In this document: positions 50,106 to 59,306 of the stretch, one piece after another | Layout of the letters: each line of letters starts with the position of its first letter | Numbering within the stretch: the first letter of the stretch is position 1 | Source of the DNA: Betaproteobacteria bacterium | Lineage (GTDB): Bacteria > Pseudomonadota > Gammaproteobacteria > Burkholderiales > JACQAP01 | Direction: 5' to 3' | DNA length: 64,000 nt | NCBI GenBank assembly: GCA_016194905.1 | Contig: JACQAP010000030.1 | Location: 1 to 64,000 of the forward strand | Notes under the pieces: model-generated | Told to the model about the DNA's origin: nothing | What the model saw: the letters and a program-made list of their open reading frames with translations, nothing else | Database searches by the model: none | Made by a program: the position numbers and the translations under genes

Positions 50106-50798
50106 TTACCGCTTTGCCTTTTTTGCCGGTTTCGAGCCACCCTCGATCGCGCGCAGAAATATCTCGAGACCTTTGGAAAAAGTGCGCTCGAAATGCTGTT
50201 GTTTGAAGTAAGGACCTGCAGCGACGACATGGGGAAAGTTTCTGGCGATTTCTTCGTCGGGAACAGGCTCCGCTGCCGAAGGGCCCTTTGCATAGCCCGA
50301 GGTTTCGTCAAGTATCGCGCCCGTCAGGTAGTAAGAAAACGAGCGGAACAGGCGCGCTGTGGTTTCTGCACCCAGGCCGAGATTCTTGAACGCGCCGATG
50401 ACGTCATTGAGCAGGCCGAGTCCGGTCCGGGTATTCATGCGATGCAGGGCGATGTACTGGAACAGCTTCGGATGATCGATACCGATCTGCCGGTACCAGT
50501 AAGCCAGTTGCCGTATCCACTCCACGGGCGCCAGATCTTTCGCGGGCATCGGTTGGGCAGCCAATACGCGATCCAGCAATGCATTCAGCAGGTGCGACTT
50601 GCTCGGGAAATGATGATAGATGCTCATCGCTTCGCAGCCGAGAACTTCCCCCAGCTTTCGGGTGCTGAATCCTTCCAGACCCTCCTGCTCGATCAGGTCC
50701 AGTGCTGCCAGCTCGATGCGCTCCCGCGATAACGGCTTGCGCGCTGACTTTGGCGGCGCTTTTGCCCTGATTTTTCCGATTTTTTGTCCGGCTTTCAT
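50106..50798 (-). CDS. TetR-family transcriptional regulator
   Basis: This 230-residue repressor has an N-terminal TetR helix-turn-helix (about 20-70; RERIELAALDLIEQEGLEGFSTRKLGEVLG in parts, then MSIYHHFPSKSHLL) and a ligand-binding C-terminus. It is divergent from a sterol-desaturase-like gene, and two palindromes with CTTAC/GTAAG halves lie in the 103-base spacer. It most likely represses that gene and itself. The Lys-rich ends (KAGQKIGKIRAKAPPKSARK and KPAKKAKR) are unusual. Its 3' end abuts an arsC remnant. Confidence 0.88.
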   Translation of the reverse strand: MKAGQKIGKIRAKAPPKSARKPLSRERIELAALDLIEQEGLEGFSTRKLGEVLGCEAMSIYHHFPSKSHLLNALLDRVLAAQPMPAKDLAPVEWIRQLAYWYRQIGIDHPKLFQYIALHRMNTRTGLGLLNDVIGAFKNLGLGAETTARLFRSFSYYLTGAILDETSGYAKGPSAAEPVPDEEIARNFPHVVAAGPYFKQQHFERTFSKGLEIFLRAIEGGSKPAKKAKR

Positions 50799-50812
50799 TT
50801 TGCACTTGTAAT

Positions 50813-50859
50813 CTTACACTGTAAGTCTATACTACGCTCACGACCTTACGCCGTAAGGT
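50813..50859. promoter_or_regulatory. Two TetR-type operators
   Basis: Site 1 is CTTAC-ACT-GTAAG (50813-50825). Site 2 is a perfect 17-base palindrome, ACCTTACG-C-CGTAAGGT (50843-50859). Both contain CTTAC...GTAAG halves and lie in the spacer between the divergent TetR and desaturase genes, so they are probably bound by that repressor. The centres are 32 bases apart, about three DNA turns. Confidence 0.72.
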
Positions 50860-50901
50860 AAAAAGGGTACATGTCTTGGATTGAACCAAAAGGAGGGTTC
50901 C

Positions 50902-51687
50902 ATGAGTGCAATCGATGTCCTGGGCTTGCTGGTACCGCTGACTTACCTGGCCATGCTTGCGGTGGAAAGTATCTGGCCGGCCCGGAAATTTCCAAAGGTA
51001 CGCGGATGGAAAACGCTGGGTATCGTGTTTCTGATCGTGCTGGCCACAGTCTCGACGATTGTACCGCTGCTGATCCCCATCGAGTGGCTGGAGCAGAATC
51101 GTCTGGTTGATGGGACCGGCCTGGGTGTCATGGGCGGGGCGATAGTGGGCTATGTGCTTCTCTCGGCTATGGCCTATGCATGGCATCGCAGCGTACACAA
51201 TGTGCCGCTGATGTGGAGGCTTTTTCACCAGATGCATCACAGCCCGCAGCGAATGGACATGTCCGGTGCGGCGGTTTTCCATCCGCTGGAGATGACGGTG
51301 TTTGCTGCATTATCGGTGGCGGTCACGACGCTGGTGATCGGTCTTGACCCTCTTGCGGCGGCGCTGACCGGGTATATCGCGGCGTTCTACAGCTTCTTCC
51401 AACACATGAATGTGCACACGCCGCACTGGCTCGGGTACTTCATCCAGCGGCCGGAAGCGCATTGCGTTCACCATCAACGCGATTTGCACGCCAACAACTA
51501 CGGCGATCTGCCGATCTGGGACATCCTGTTCCGCACGTTTCGCAATCCTTATGCGTGGGAAGGCCAGGCCGGCTTCGACGATGCGGCGACCCGGCGTTTC
51601 GGCGGCATGCTGGCTTTCATGGACGTGAACGAGCCGAACTACGGACCGAAGAATCTTGGCTCACGACGTACCATTCCCACGTCGTGA
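50902..51687 (+). CDS. Sterol desaturase / fatty acid hydroxylase family protein
   Basis: This 261-residue membrane di-iron enzyme has four or five hydrophobic segments and His boxes HRSVHN, HQMHHS and HCVHHQRD, typical of the FA_hydroxylase superfamily. It hydroxylates or desaturates lipids such as fatty acids, carotenoids or hopanoids. The substrate is unknown. ATG 50902 has AAGGAGG 6 bases upstream. It is controlled, I infer, by the divergent TetR regulator. Confidence 0.88.
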   Translation: MSAIDVLGLLVPLTYLAMLAVESIWPARKFPKVRGWKTLGIVFLIVLATVSTIVPLLIPIEWLEQNRLVDGTGLGVMGGAIVGYVLLSAMAYAWHRSVHNVPLMWRLFHQMHHSPQRMDMSGAAVFHPLEMTVFAALSVAVTTLVIGLDPLAAALTGYIAAFYSFFQHMNVHTPHWLGYFIQRPEAHCVHHQRDLHANNYGDLPIWDILFRTFRNPYAWEGQAGFDDAATRRFGGMLAFMDVNEPNYGPKNLGSRRTIPTS

Positions 51688-51731
51688 TGCCGGGCAACCC
51701 GGGACAGGCGGCGGGCGCGTCGGCATCCGCT

Positions 51732-54377
51732 TCACGCCAAGGCGCGGGTTACCACCTCGAACGTATCCTTCGACAAACCCGTGGTGTCGCGAATGCGTTC
51801 GAGCGCGGGCCGAGCATACATCCGCCGCGCCGCATCGAATTTCTTCCATCGGTCGAAACTGCGGGCGAGCCGCGCAGCCACCTGCGGATTGAGCGGGTCG
51901 AGCGCGATGACCTGATCCGCGGCGAAGGCGTAACCTGAACCATCCACGGCATGGAAGCGCACCTGGTTGCCGTGGCAGAAGCTGCTGACAACCGAACGCA
52001 CCCGGTTGGGATTCTTGAGCGTGAACGCCGGGTGCCGCATCAGCCGTTTCACTGCCGCGAGGGTGCCCGGAAGGCGGGAAGAAGCTTGTACCGCGAACCA
52101 CTTGTCCAGAACCAGCGGCTCGTCTTTCCACCTGTCGTAGAACTTCTGCAGCGGGTCTTCTCGTTCGCTGCCCTCGGCGTTGGCCAATGCGGACAATGCG
52201 GCCATCGAGTCCGTCATGTTGTCGGCGGTGTCGAACTGCGCAATACACAGCGCGCGTACCCCCGCATCGTCGAGTTCCATCAGATAACCCAGGCACAGAT
52301 TGCGCAGCGCGCGTTGGCCCGCAGAACGGGCGTCGGGACTGTACGGTTGGGATGCAGTGGAAGTCCGGTAGGCAGCCAGCAGTTCGTTTTTCAGCGCGAT
52401 CGCAATATGCTTTCTCAACGACCGGCGTACCGAATGAATGGCGTCCGGGTCGATCTCGTCCATCTGTTCGCCTATGTAGCCTTCGGAGGGCAATCCCAGC
52501 GCCTCGGCCGCGAAAGCAGGATCATTCGGCGCATCGGCGAGCACGCGTGCGAAGGCCTTGATGAAGCCATCGGGAAATTGAGGAGCACGTCCGGCGCGGA
52601 ATTCGCCGATACCGCGCAGCAGCAGATTGAGCGCGAGTCGCTGCCCGGCTTCCCAACGGTTGAACGCGTCCGCGTCGTAAGCCATCAGGTGGGTCAGATC
52701 GGCATCCGCGTAATCAAACCGCAGGTTGACCGGCGCGGAAAACCCGCGCAGCAACGAAGGCACGGGTGGCTTCGAAACGTTCACGAATTCGAATTTTTCG
52801 ACGGGCTTGGTCAGAGACAGAACCCGGGTGCCGCCGTTCGCTTTGGCTTCTCCCGCGAGCTGCAGCGGGAGTTCGCTTCCGTCCGGCGCGACCAGTCCGA
52901 CCGCGAATGGAATGTGGAACGGCAATTTTGTTTCCTGGCCCGGCGTCGGTGGGCAGGATTGCCTGACGGTCAGCGCGTAGCGCTTGCCTTGAGCGTCGTA
53001 CTTGCCGTCGACTTCGAGCAGTGGCGTCCCGGCCTGCTCATACCAGCGCTTGAACTGCATCAGGTCCACGCCCGAGGCATCCTGCATGGCCTGCGCGAAT
53101 TCCTCGGTGCGCACCGCCTGACCGTCGTGGCGCCCGAAATACAAATCCATCCCCTTGCGGAAATTCTGCGCGCCGATCAGCGTGTGGATCATGCGGACGA
53201 CTTCGGCGCCTTTTTCATAGACCGTGGCGGTGTAGAAGTTGCTGATTTCCATGTAAGAGGCGGGACGGACCGGATGCGCCATCGGTCCGGCGTCCTCCGG
53301 GAACTGGGCACTGCGCAGCGATCGGACTTCCTGAATGCGCTGCACGGGGCGCGAATAGGTGTCGGCGCCATACTCCTGGTCGCGGAATACGGTGAGGCCT
53401 TCCTTCAGCGACAACTGGAACCAGTCGCGGCAGGTAACGCGGTTTCCCGTCCAGTTGTGGAAGTATTCGTGCGCCACCACGCGATCGAGGAACATGAAAT
53501 CGGTATCGGTCGCGGTGTCCGCGCGCGCGAGGACATATTTCGTATTGAAGATGTTCAGGCCCTTGTTTTCCATCGCTCCCATGTTGAAGTCGCCGACCGC
53601 GACGATCATGTACTGGTCGAGGTCCAGTTCAAGCCCGAATACGTCTTCGTCCCATTTCATTGCCCGCTTCAGGGCATCCATCGCAAAACCACATTGATCG
53701 AGCTTGCCCGGTTCGACGAAGACCGCGAGCTTCACCTTGCGGCCGGAACGCGTCACGAAGTTGTTCTCCAGACGGTCCAGTTTCGCCGCGACCATCGCGA
53801 ACAGGTAGGCGGGTTTCGGAAACGGATCTTCCCATTTCGCCCAATGCCGGCCGCCGGGTTCGTCGCCCTGCGCGACCTGGTTGCCGTTCGACAGCAGGAA
53901 AGGAAATGAGGCCTTCTCAGCGTGAATGGTGTTGGTGTAGCGCGCCATTACATCGGGCCGGTCGGGGAAAAAGGTGATGCGGCGAAAGCCTTCCGCCTCG
54001 CATTGGGTGAAGTAGCCGTCCTTGGAGGCGTACAACCCCATCAACTTGGTGTTCTGCTTTGGACGGATGCGGACGGCGGTTTCCAGAGTGAATTGATCGG
54101 GTACGCCGGGAATTTCCAGATGCTCCGCCGACAGGGTGAAATCGCCATTGCCGAGCGCCTTGCCATCCAGTCTGACCGAAACCAGTTCGAGTTCGTCGCC
54201 ATCGAGTTCGAGCGGCGCGTTTGGATCGGCCGATTCCGGGTTCCGTGTTATCGCGAGCTTCGTTTTGATCAGCGCATGGTCATCCCGCAGATCCACATCG
54301 AGATCGACGCTGGAAACCAGAAACGCCGGCGGGGCGTAGTCCTTCAGGAAAATCGTTTTCGGGGTGGAGGTCAGCAT
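51732..54377 (-). CDS. pepN: Aminopeptidase N
   Basis: This 881-residue M1-family zinc metallopeptidase removes N-terminal residues from peptides. The key residues are GAMEN at 267-271 and HEYFH with H303, E304 and H307, with E326 as the third zinc ligand. Each is offset by +6 from E. coli PepN. The length is close to the E. coli enzyme (870). The gene ends close to the desaturase gene on the opposite strand, and no clear terminator was seen between. Confidence 0.95.
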   Translation of the reverse strand: MLTSTPKTIFLKDYAPPAFLVSSVDLDVDLRDDHALIKTKLAITRNPESADPNAPLELDGDELELVSVRLDGKALGNGDFTLSAEHLEIPGVPDQFTLETAVRIRPKQNTKLMGLYASKDGYFTQCEAEGFRRITFFPDRPDVMARYTNTIHAEKASFPFLLSNGNQVAQGDEPGGRHWAKWEDPFPKPAYLFAMVAAKLDRLENNFVTRSGRKVKLAVFVEPGKLDQCGFAMDALKRAMKWDEDVFGLELDLDQYMIVAVGDFNMGAMENKGLNIFNTKYVLARADTATDTDFMFLDRVVAHEYFHNWTGNRVTCRDWFQLSLKEGLTVFRDQEYGADTYSRPVQRIQEVRSLRSAQFPEDAGPMAHPVRPASYMEISNFYTATVYEKGAEVVRMIHTLIGAQNFRKGMDLYFGRHDGQAVRTEEFAQAMQDASGVDLMQFKRWYEQAGTPLLEVDGKYDAQGKRYALTVRQSCPPTPGQETKLPFHIPFAVGLVAPDGSELPLQLAGEAKANGGTRVLSLTKPVEKFEFVNVSKPPVPSLLRGFSAPVNLRFDYADADLTHLMAYDADAFNRWEAGQRLALNLLLRGIGEFRAGRAPQFPDGFIKAFARVLADAPNDPAFAAEALGLPSEGYIGEQMDEIDPDAIHSVRRSLRKHIAIALKNELLAAYRTSTASQPYSPDARSAGQRALRNLCLGYLMELDDAGVRALCIAQFDTADNMTDSMAALSALANAEGSEREDPLQKFYDRWKDEPLVLDKWFAVQASSRLPGTLAAVKRLMRHPAFTLKNPNRVRSVVSSFCHGNQVRFHAVDGSGYAFAADQVIALDPLNPQVAARLARSFDRWKKFDAARRMYARPALERIRDTTGLSKDTFEVVTRALA

Positions 54378-54452
54378 GATTTCGGAATCAGCAGGCGGCT
54401 GGTGATTGACCGTGAATTTTACCGCGGCGTTCCGCGACTAGTTCACGAGCCG

Positions 54453-54478
54453 AAAAAAAAGGGCGCCGTGAGGCGCCC
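54453..54478 (-). terminator. Rho-independent terminator of the glycine-zipper gene
   Basis: GGGCGCC (54461-54467), a GTGA loop and GGCGCCC (54472-54478) form a 7-base stem. On the minus strand it is followed by eight T residues. It lies 29 bases after the stop of the glycine-zipper gene. Confidence 0.9.
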
Positions 54479-54506
54479 AAACAGGGGGAGACGACGGAAT
54501 TTGTTA

Positions 54507-55136
54507 TCAGCGGTCCCAGTCGCGATCATTGTCATCGTCATGGCGATGACGCGGGCGCTTGTACGGTTTTTCTTCCCAGATGGGCGCGCGACGTTGTTCG
54601 TAAGTGATGCGCGCGACCGGCGGACCGACATAGGCGGATTGCGCTGCGCTGCCGGTAATGCCGACTTCGATGGGCACACGCGGACCCGGGTCATAGGGCA
54701 GCACGACGGTCGTATTGCGGCCGTTGTAGTTGTAAGTGACCTGGTAACCAGTGAGGACCTGACGATAGCTTGCAACAGTCTGGCAACGCTGAATCGGACG
54801 GGTTACCGCCACTGCGCTGTTATCCCGGTTAGCGAGGTGATCCCCGACCATTGCACCGATCACGACGCCGAATGCAGTGGACGCGAACCGGCCGTCGCCC
54901 CTGCCGATGGTGTTGCCAATCAGCCCGCCGGTGAGGCCGCCGAGGATGGCTCCGCCCGGAGAGCGGCGCTCCTCGTAACTGGTAACCGATTCCGTCCAGC
55001 ATTGCTGCTGCGGTTCATTGACGGTTTGATAGACGGGTACGCTGGAAATCACCGGCGCGCTATCCGTATAGTCCGTTGCAAAGGCTGGGGCAGCCAGGGC
55101 GGTCAGCAGCAAGGGGGCAACGCTTCGGTTTTTCAT
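54507..55136 (-). CDS. Glycine-zipper 2TM-domain protein
   Basis: This 209-residue exported protein has a signal peptide (about 1-20) and a glycine zipper with two hydrophobic stretches (about 58-100; GGAILGGLTGGLIGN, then AFGVVIGAMVGDHLAN), typical of outer-membrane SlyB/17-kDa antigen-like proteins. A YxVTYNYNGRNTTVVL-type beta segment follows. The tail is His/Arg/Asp-rich (RPRHRHDDDNDRDWDR), which may bind metal. A terminator follows. Confidence 0.84.
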   Translation of the reverse strand: MKNRSVAPLLLTALAAPAFATDYTDSAPVISSVPVYQTVNEPQQQCWTESVTSYEERRSPGGAILGGLTGGLIGNTIGRGDGRFASTAFGVVIGAMVGDHLANRDNSAVAVTRPIQRCQTVASYRQVLTGYQVTYNYNGRNTTVVLPYDPGPRVPIEVGITGSAAQSAYVGPPVARITYEQRRAPIWEEKPYKRPRHRHDDDNDRDWDR

Positions 55137-55252
55137 GATCCACCTCCGTGTATGTTCATCACCACGCTTCCAGAAACGGCCGACGCATGGGCTGGTTTAC
55201 GATGTGACAATTCGTTACGCCTGAAATGACCCCCCCCTTGCCGGATAGAGCC

Positions 55253-55893
55253 ATGCAAGCAAACCGTATTGCCGAATTTCTGTCGATCCGCTACCCGATT
55301 TTCCAGGCGCCGATGGGACGCACGGCCCCGCCCCGGCTGGCGGCAGCCGTTACGAACGCCGGTGGATTGGGCATGCTGGGTACGAGTTGGGATGCGCCAA
55401 CGGTTCTGAGGGAAAAAATTCGCGCGACACACGCGCTGACCGATGGGCCGTTCGCGGTCAATCTTGCGATGCCGTGGGACCAGCACGAGCGCCTGGAAAT
55501 CGCGCTCGAAGAAGGAGTCAAACGCCGAATCAGGCGCGCATGATGACTACAAGAACCGTCTGGTGGCCGCTCGTTCCACCGACACGGTTTATACCACGCT
55601 GTTCGACCAGGGCTGGCCGGACGCGCCGCATCGCGCCCTGCGCAATTCAACCGTCGAACCTATGGGAAAGCGCGGGTTGTCCGACGACCGGGAAATGTCC
55701 TCGGGAGGGTGAACGTGTCGGCGCATTTCCCAATGGGGATCCGATTCGACGGTATGGGGTGCCGGCACCGATGCAGGGCGCAACCGGGGAAATCGAAGCC
55801 TTCGCGCTCTACGTCGGTCAGTCCGTGGGGCTGATCAGGGATCTGCCCCCTGTCGCTTCGGTCATGGCGGAACTGGCACGGGCATTCGCCTGA
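55253..55893 (+). pseudogene. Broken nitronate monooxygenase
   Basis: The N-terminal third is in one frame: ANRIAEFLSIRYPIFQAPMG, AAAVTNAGGLGMLG. Two other frames contain later parts of the same protein: YKNRLVAARSTDTVYTTLFD, then GWPDAPHRALRN, then APMQGATGEIEAFALYVGQS. The FMN-binding middle (roughly 130 residues) is deleted and at least two frame changes occur. An intact, differently classed relative lies at 62946-63920. Confidence 0.82.
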
Positions 55894-56124
55894 GCGGCGT
55901 AAACCCGGGCTTTTTGCCCCCCTGAGGATTCCGCCTGCGCAAAATTCCTTTCCGGGCCGCTAAAGGATTGCCCATAAGTGCCCGTTTACCTTCGAATTGA
56001 TGTATAAATCCAAGAACATAAACAGTAATGTGCCCCTGTTTTTACGCGGGCCGGGAAAAATGGCAAATCTGGGCGTCCGATTCTCAAGGGTCGGCCTGTC
56101 AATTCGTGTCCTAGGTGGCGGCAT
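55894..56124. other. Spacer before the GGDEF-EAL gene
   Basis: This spacer holds no gene, terminator or repeat that I can support. AT-richer sequence near 56005-56030 may contain the promoter of the GGDEF-EAL gene, but no boxes are convincing. Confidence 0.5.
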
Positions 56125-58977
56125 GTGATCGAGCGAATGGAAACAGCCAGCGCTCCCAAGGACAGTAAAACGCGCCGCAGAATTCTTGAAGTTCTGCCCG
56201 ACAGTTGGCGTTTGCTGCCGATCATCTGGCCCTTCCTGGTCATCGTGGCCGTGCTCCTGTGGTTGTCCAGCGAGAGCATGAGCATTCTCGTTGCCGCGCG
56301 TTCCTATTCGGAAGGAGAGAGCCTCTGGTCGAAAGGCCAGAAGGAATCGGTATTCCATCTTCTGCGCTACGCGGAAACCAGGGACGACGCCAACTACCAG
56401 AAATACCGTGCGGCCATTTTAGTGCCCCTCGGGGACAACAAGGCGCGCGTCGAACTGGAAAAGCCCAATCCCGACTATGCCCTGGTATGGCAGGGCCTGA
56501 TCGAAGGGCGCACGCATCCGGACGACATTCCCCACGTCATCAAGCTTTATCGGCGCTTCCGCAACGTCAGTTTCATGGCCGAGGTCATTGCAACGTGGGA
56601 AGCGGGCGACCGGATGATCGAGGAATTGACGCTGGCCGCGGATCAGTTGCACAGGCGCATATCGGCAGGCGACTCGGCGAAAGCGGTGCGCCCGATTCTC
56701 GACATAATCCTCGATATCGATGCCCGGCTTACACCGCTGGAGGATCGCTTCACCAAGAGGCTGGGCGATGCCGCGCGCATTACGCAGTTTCTGCTGCTGA
56801 TCGCCAATTTCGCGGCGGCGGCAATTCTGATCCCGATAGGGATTTTCCTGTCGCACAAGATGATCCGGCGCCGGGAGGAGGCAGAGCAGGCCCTCAAGCG
56901 CAGCGAGGAACGCTTCAAGTTGGCGGTCACGGGAAGCAACGATGGGTTGTGGGACTGGAACGTCATTACCGGCCAAATGTATTTCTCGCCGCGCTTCGAG
57001 CAACTCCTGGGCTTCGGTGAACTTGAAATCGGCAACTCGATGGACACGTTCCTGGCGCGTGTGCATCCCGAAGACAGGGCAACGACCGACGATGCTTTTC
57101 ACAGCCACCTGGAGCAAGGTGCGCCCTTCGATGTCGAAATGCGTCTGCAGACAAAAGCGGGAGACTATCGCTGGTTCCGTTCACGCGGCCAGTCGGTGCG
57201 CGGTGTAACGGGCAAGGCAGTCCGCATGGCGGGATCGATCACGGACATGACCGACCGCAGGCAGGCGGCCTCGGACCTGTTTGCGGAGAAGGAGCGTGCC
57301 CTGGTAACGCTCGCATCAATCGCCGAAGGCGTCATCACCACCGACACCGACGGCTGGGTCGAATATCTCAACCCCGTCGCCGAGCAGCTCACCGGGTGGA
57401 CAACGGAAACGGCACGGGGCTTGCCGATGCAGGCGATACTGCGCATGGTCGACGAAACCAACCGGAAGGTCGCGCCGAATCCCATCGAGATGGTATTGCG
57501 CGAGGAGCGCACGATCGAGACCGCCTCCACCCTGTTGCTGGTGCGCAACGACGGCACCGAAGTGCCCATCATGCAATCGGCCGCTCCGATCCGCGCGCGC
57601 AGCGGCGAAATCTCCGGTGTGGTATTGGTGCTCCACGACGTCAGCCGCGAACGCCAGTACGTTGCCAAGCTTTCCTATCAGGCCAGCCACGATTCGCTGA
57701 CCGGCCTCATCAACCGCGGCGAATTCGAACGCAGGCTGAGCCTGGCTTTGAAGAGTGCCGCGCAACTCGGGCGTCACCACGCGGTGATGTATCTCGATCT
57801 CGATCAGTTCAAGGTAGTCAACGATACCTGCGGCCATGCCGCCGGAGACCAGTTGATGCGCCAGGTCAGCGCGGTGCTGCAGCGCCGGTTGCGCGAGGGG
57901 GATACGCTCGCGCGCCTGGGTGGCGACGAATTCGGGGTGCTGCTGGAGAATTGCGCCCCGGACAATGCGTTGCGAATCGCCGACGGATTGCGCCAGACCG
58001 TCATGGACTGTCATTTCGCGTGGGAAACCCGGTCCTTCAACATCGGCGTCAGCATCGGGCTGGTGAATGTCGAAGACGGATTGTTCACGTTGACCGATGT
58101 GCTCAGTGCGGCCGACACTGCGTGCTACATGGCCAAGGAAAACGGCCGCAACCGCGTGCAGGTGTATCACGCCGAAGACAGCGAGTTGTCGACGCGGCAG
58201 GGCGAAATGGAGTGGATCGGGCGCCTGCAGAAGGCCCTCGAGGAGGACCGTTTCGTGCTCTATGCGCAGGACATTGCCCGATTGGATCCCTCGCGCACGC
58301 TGGAGGACCACTGCGAAATTCTGATCCGCATGCTCGACGAGCGCGGTGAACTGGTACCGCCCATGGCGTTCATCCCGGCCGCGGAGCGCTATAACCTGAT
58401 GCCTTCCATCGATCGCTGGGTGATTCGCAATGCTTTCGCGATAATCGCCCGGCAGCAGGCCGAAAAAGACGGCGGCTCGGGAATCTTCGCCATCAATCTG
58501 TCCGGCGCATCGATCGGCGACGAGCGTTTTCTCGAATACGTGCGCGAACAATTCAGCCATTTTGCGGTGACGCCGCAGAGCATCTGCTTCGAGATCACCG
58601 AGACGGCCGCAATCGCCAAGCTCGACAAGGCCACGCATTTCATCAACGAGCTCAAATCACTCGGGTGCCTGTTCTCTCTGGACGACTTCGGAGCGGGAAT
58701 GTCGTCGTTTGCCTACCTGAAACATCTGCCGGTGGATTTTCTGAAGATCGACGGCGGCTTCGTGAAGGACATGGCCGACGATCCGATCGACCGCGCCATG
58801 GTCGAGGCAATCAACAGCATCGGTCATGTCATGGGCAAGCAGACCATCGCCGAATTCGTGGACGGCGAACGCGTCATCCGGTTGCTGCGCGAGATGGGAG
58901 TCGATTTCGCGCAGGGTTACGGGGTCGCCAAGCCGCGACCTTTCGGTCCCCGCCTGCGCGTGGCTGCTTCGGGTTGA
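56125..58977 (+). CDS. PAS-GGDEF-EAL membrane protein (cyclic di-GMP turnover)
   Basis: This 950-residue protein has a membrane helix (about 31-48), a periplasmic sensor (about 50-220) and a second helix (about 221-243). Two PAS domains (about 262-380 and 392-512) follow, then GGDEF (about 515-690) with intact GGDEF at 599-603. An EAL domain (about 695-940) closes the protein. The EAL signature reads EIL, but the metal and base residues are kept (NLS, EITET, DDFGAG, KID, AEF). It could make or degrade cyclic di-GMP, or the degenerate signature could favour one activity. The start is GTG 56125, or the ATG at 56137. Confidence 0.9.
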   Translation: MIERMETASAPKDSKTRRRILEVLPDSWRLLPIIWPFLVIVAVLLWLSSESMSILVAARSYSEGESLWSKGQKESVFHLLRYAETRDDANYQKYRAAILVPLGDNKARVELEKPNPDYALVWQGLIEGRTHPDDIPHVIKLYRRFRNVSFMAEVIATWEAGDRMIEELTLAADQLHRRISAGDSAKAVRPILDIILDIDARLTPLEDRFTKRLGDAARITQFLLLIANFAAAAILIPIGIFLSHKMIRRREEAEQALKRSEERFKLAVTGSNDGLWDWNVITGQMYFSPRFEQLLGFGELEIGNSMDTFLARVHPEDRATTDDAFHSHLEQGAPFDVEMRLQTKAGDYRWFRSRGQSVRGVTGKAVRMAGSITDMTDRRQAASDLFAEKERALVTLASIAEGVITTDTDGWVEYLNPVAEQLTGWTTETARGLPMQAILRMVDETNRKVAPNPIEMVLREERTIETASTLLLVRNDGTEVPIMQSAAPIRARSGEISGVVLVLHDVSRERQYVAKLSYQASHDSLTGLINRGEFERRLSLALKSAAQLGRHHAVMYLDLDQFKVVNDTCGHAAGDQLMRQVSAVLQRRLREGDTLARLGGDEFGVLLENCAPDNALRIADGLRQTVMDCHFAWETRSFNIGVSIGLVNVEDGLFTLTDVLSAADTACYMAKENGRNRVQVYHAEDSELSTRQGEMEWIGRLQKALEEDRFVLYAQDIARLDPSRTLEDHCEILIRMLDERGELVPPMAFIPAAERYNLMPSIDRWVIRNAFAIIARQQAEKDGGSGIFAINLSGASIGDERFLEYVREQFSHFAVTPQSICFEITETAAIAKLDKATHFINELKSLGCLFSLDDFGAGMSSFAYLKHLPVDFLKIDGGFVKDMADDPIDRAMVEAINSIGHVMGKQTIAEFVDGERVIRLLREMGVDFAQGYGVAKPRPFGPRLRVAASG

Positions 58978-59306
58978 GCCGGATTCAGCTCCAACCCGCT
59001 TTCCATCGTTGTCTTGCGCCATGCGCCCGATTTGGGGGCATAGGTCCGGTATCAGGAAACCCCTTAGGGCGGTTTCGGAAAACTCCTATGGTCAGGCTGT
59101 ACTGCGCTACATATCATGCCGTGACCGTAAGCCATTCACAGTAAATCGCTGGTATGTGACTGATCTGAAAGACTGACCGTGCAAACTTATCAAATGTGAG
59201 ATTTGACTTCGCATCTGACCCTGATGCATGGTTCTACGCGACAGGTTCTGGTTGGCAGCACATTTGCTTCAGTGATTTCCACAAACTTGACCTTAAGGAG
59301 AAAAAA
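58978..59306 (+). other. 329-base spacer before the heme-oxygenase-like gene
   Basis: No gene fits here. A small inverted pair TCAAAT-GTG-AGATTTGA lies near 59187-59203. The AAGGAG ribosome site at 59295-59300 serves the next gene. Promoter boxes were not identified. Confidence 0.5.

Noticed and set aside
51951-53909. A 652-residue plus-strand frame opposite pepN
   Set aside because: It is Arg/Val/Gly-rich with no domains and lies entirely within a conserved aminopeptidase gene on the other strand.
55253-55893. A short intact gene
   Set aside because: Pieces of one nitronate monooxygenase occur in different frames with the FMN-binding centre missing, so it is called a pseudogene.
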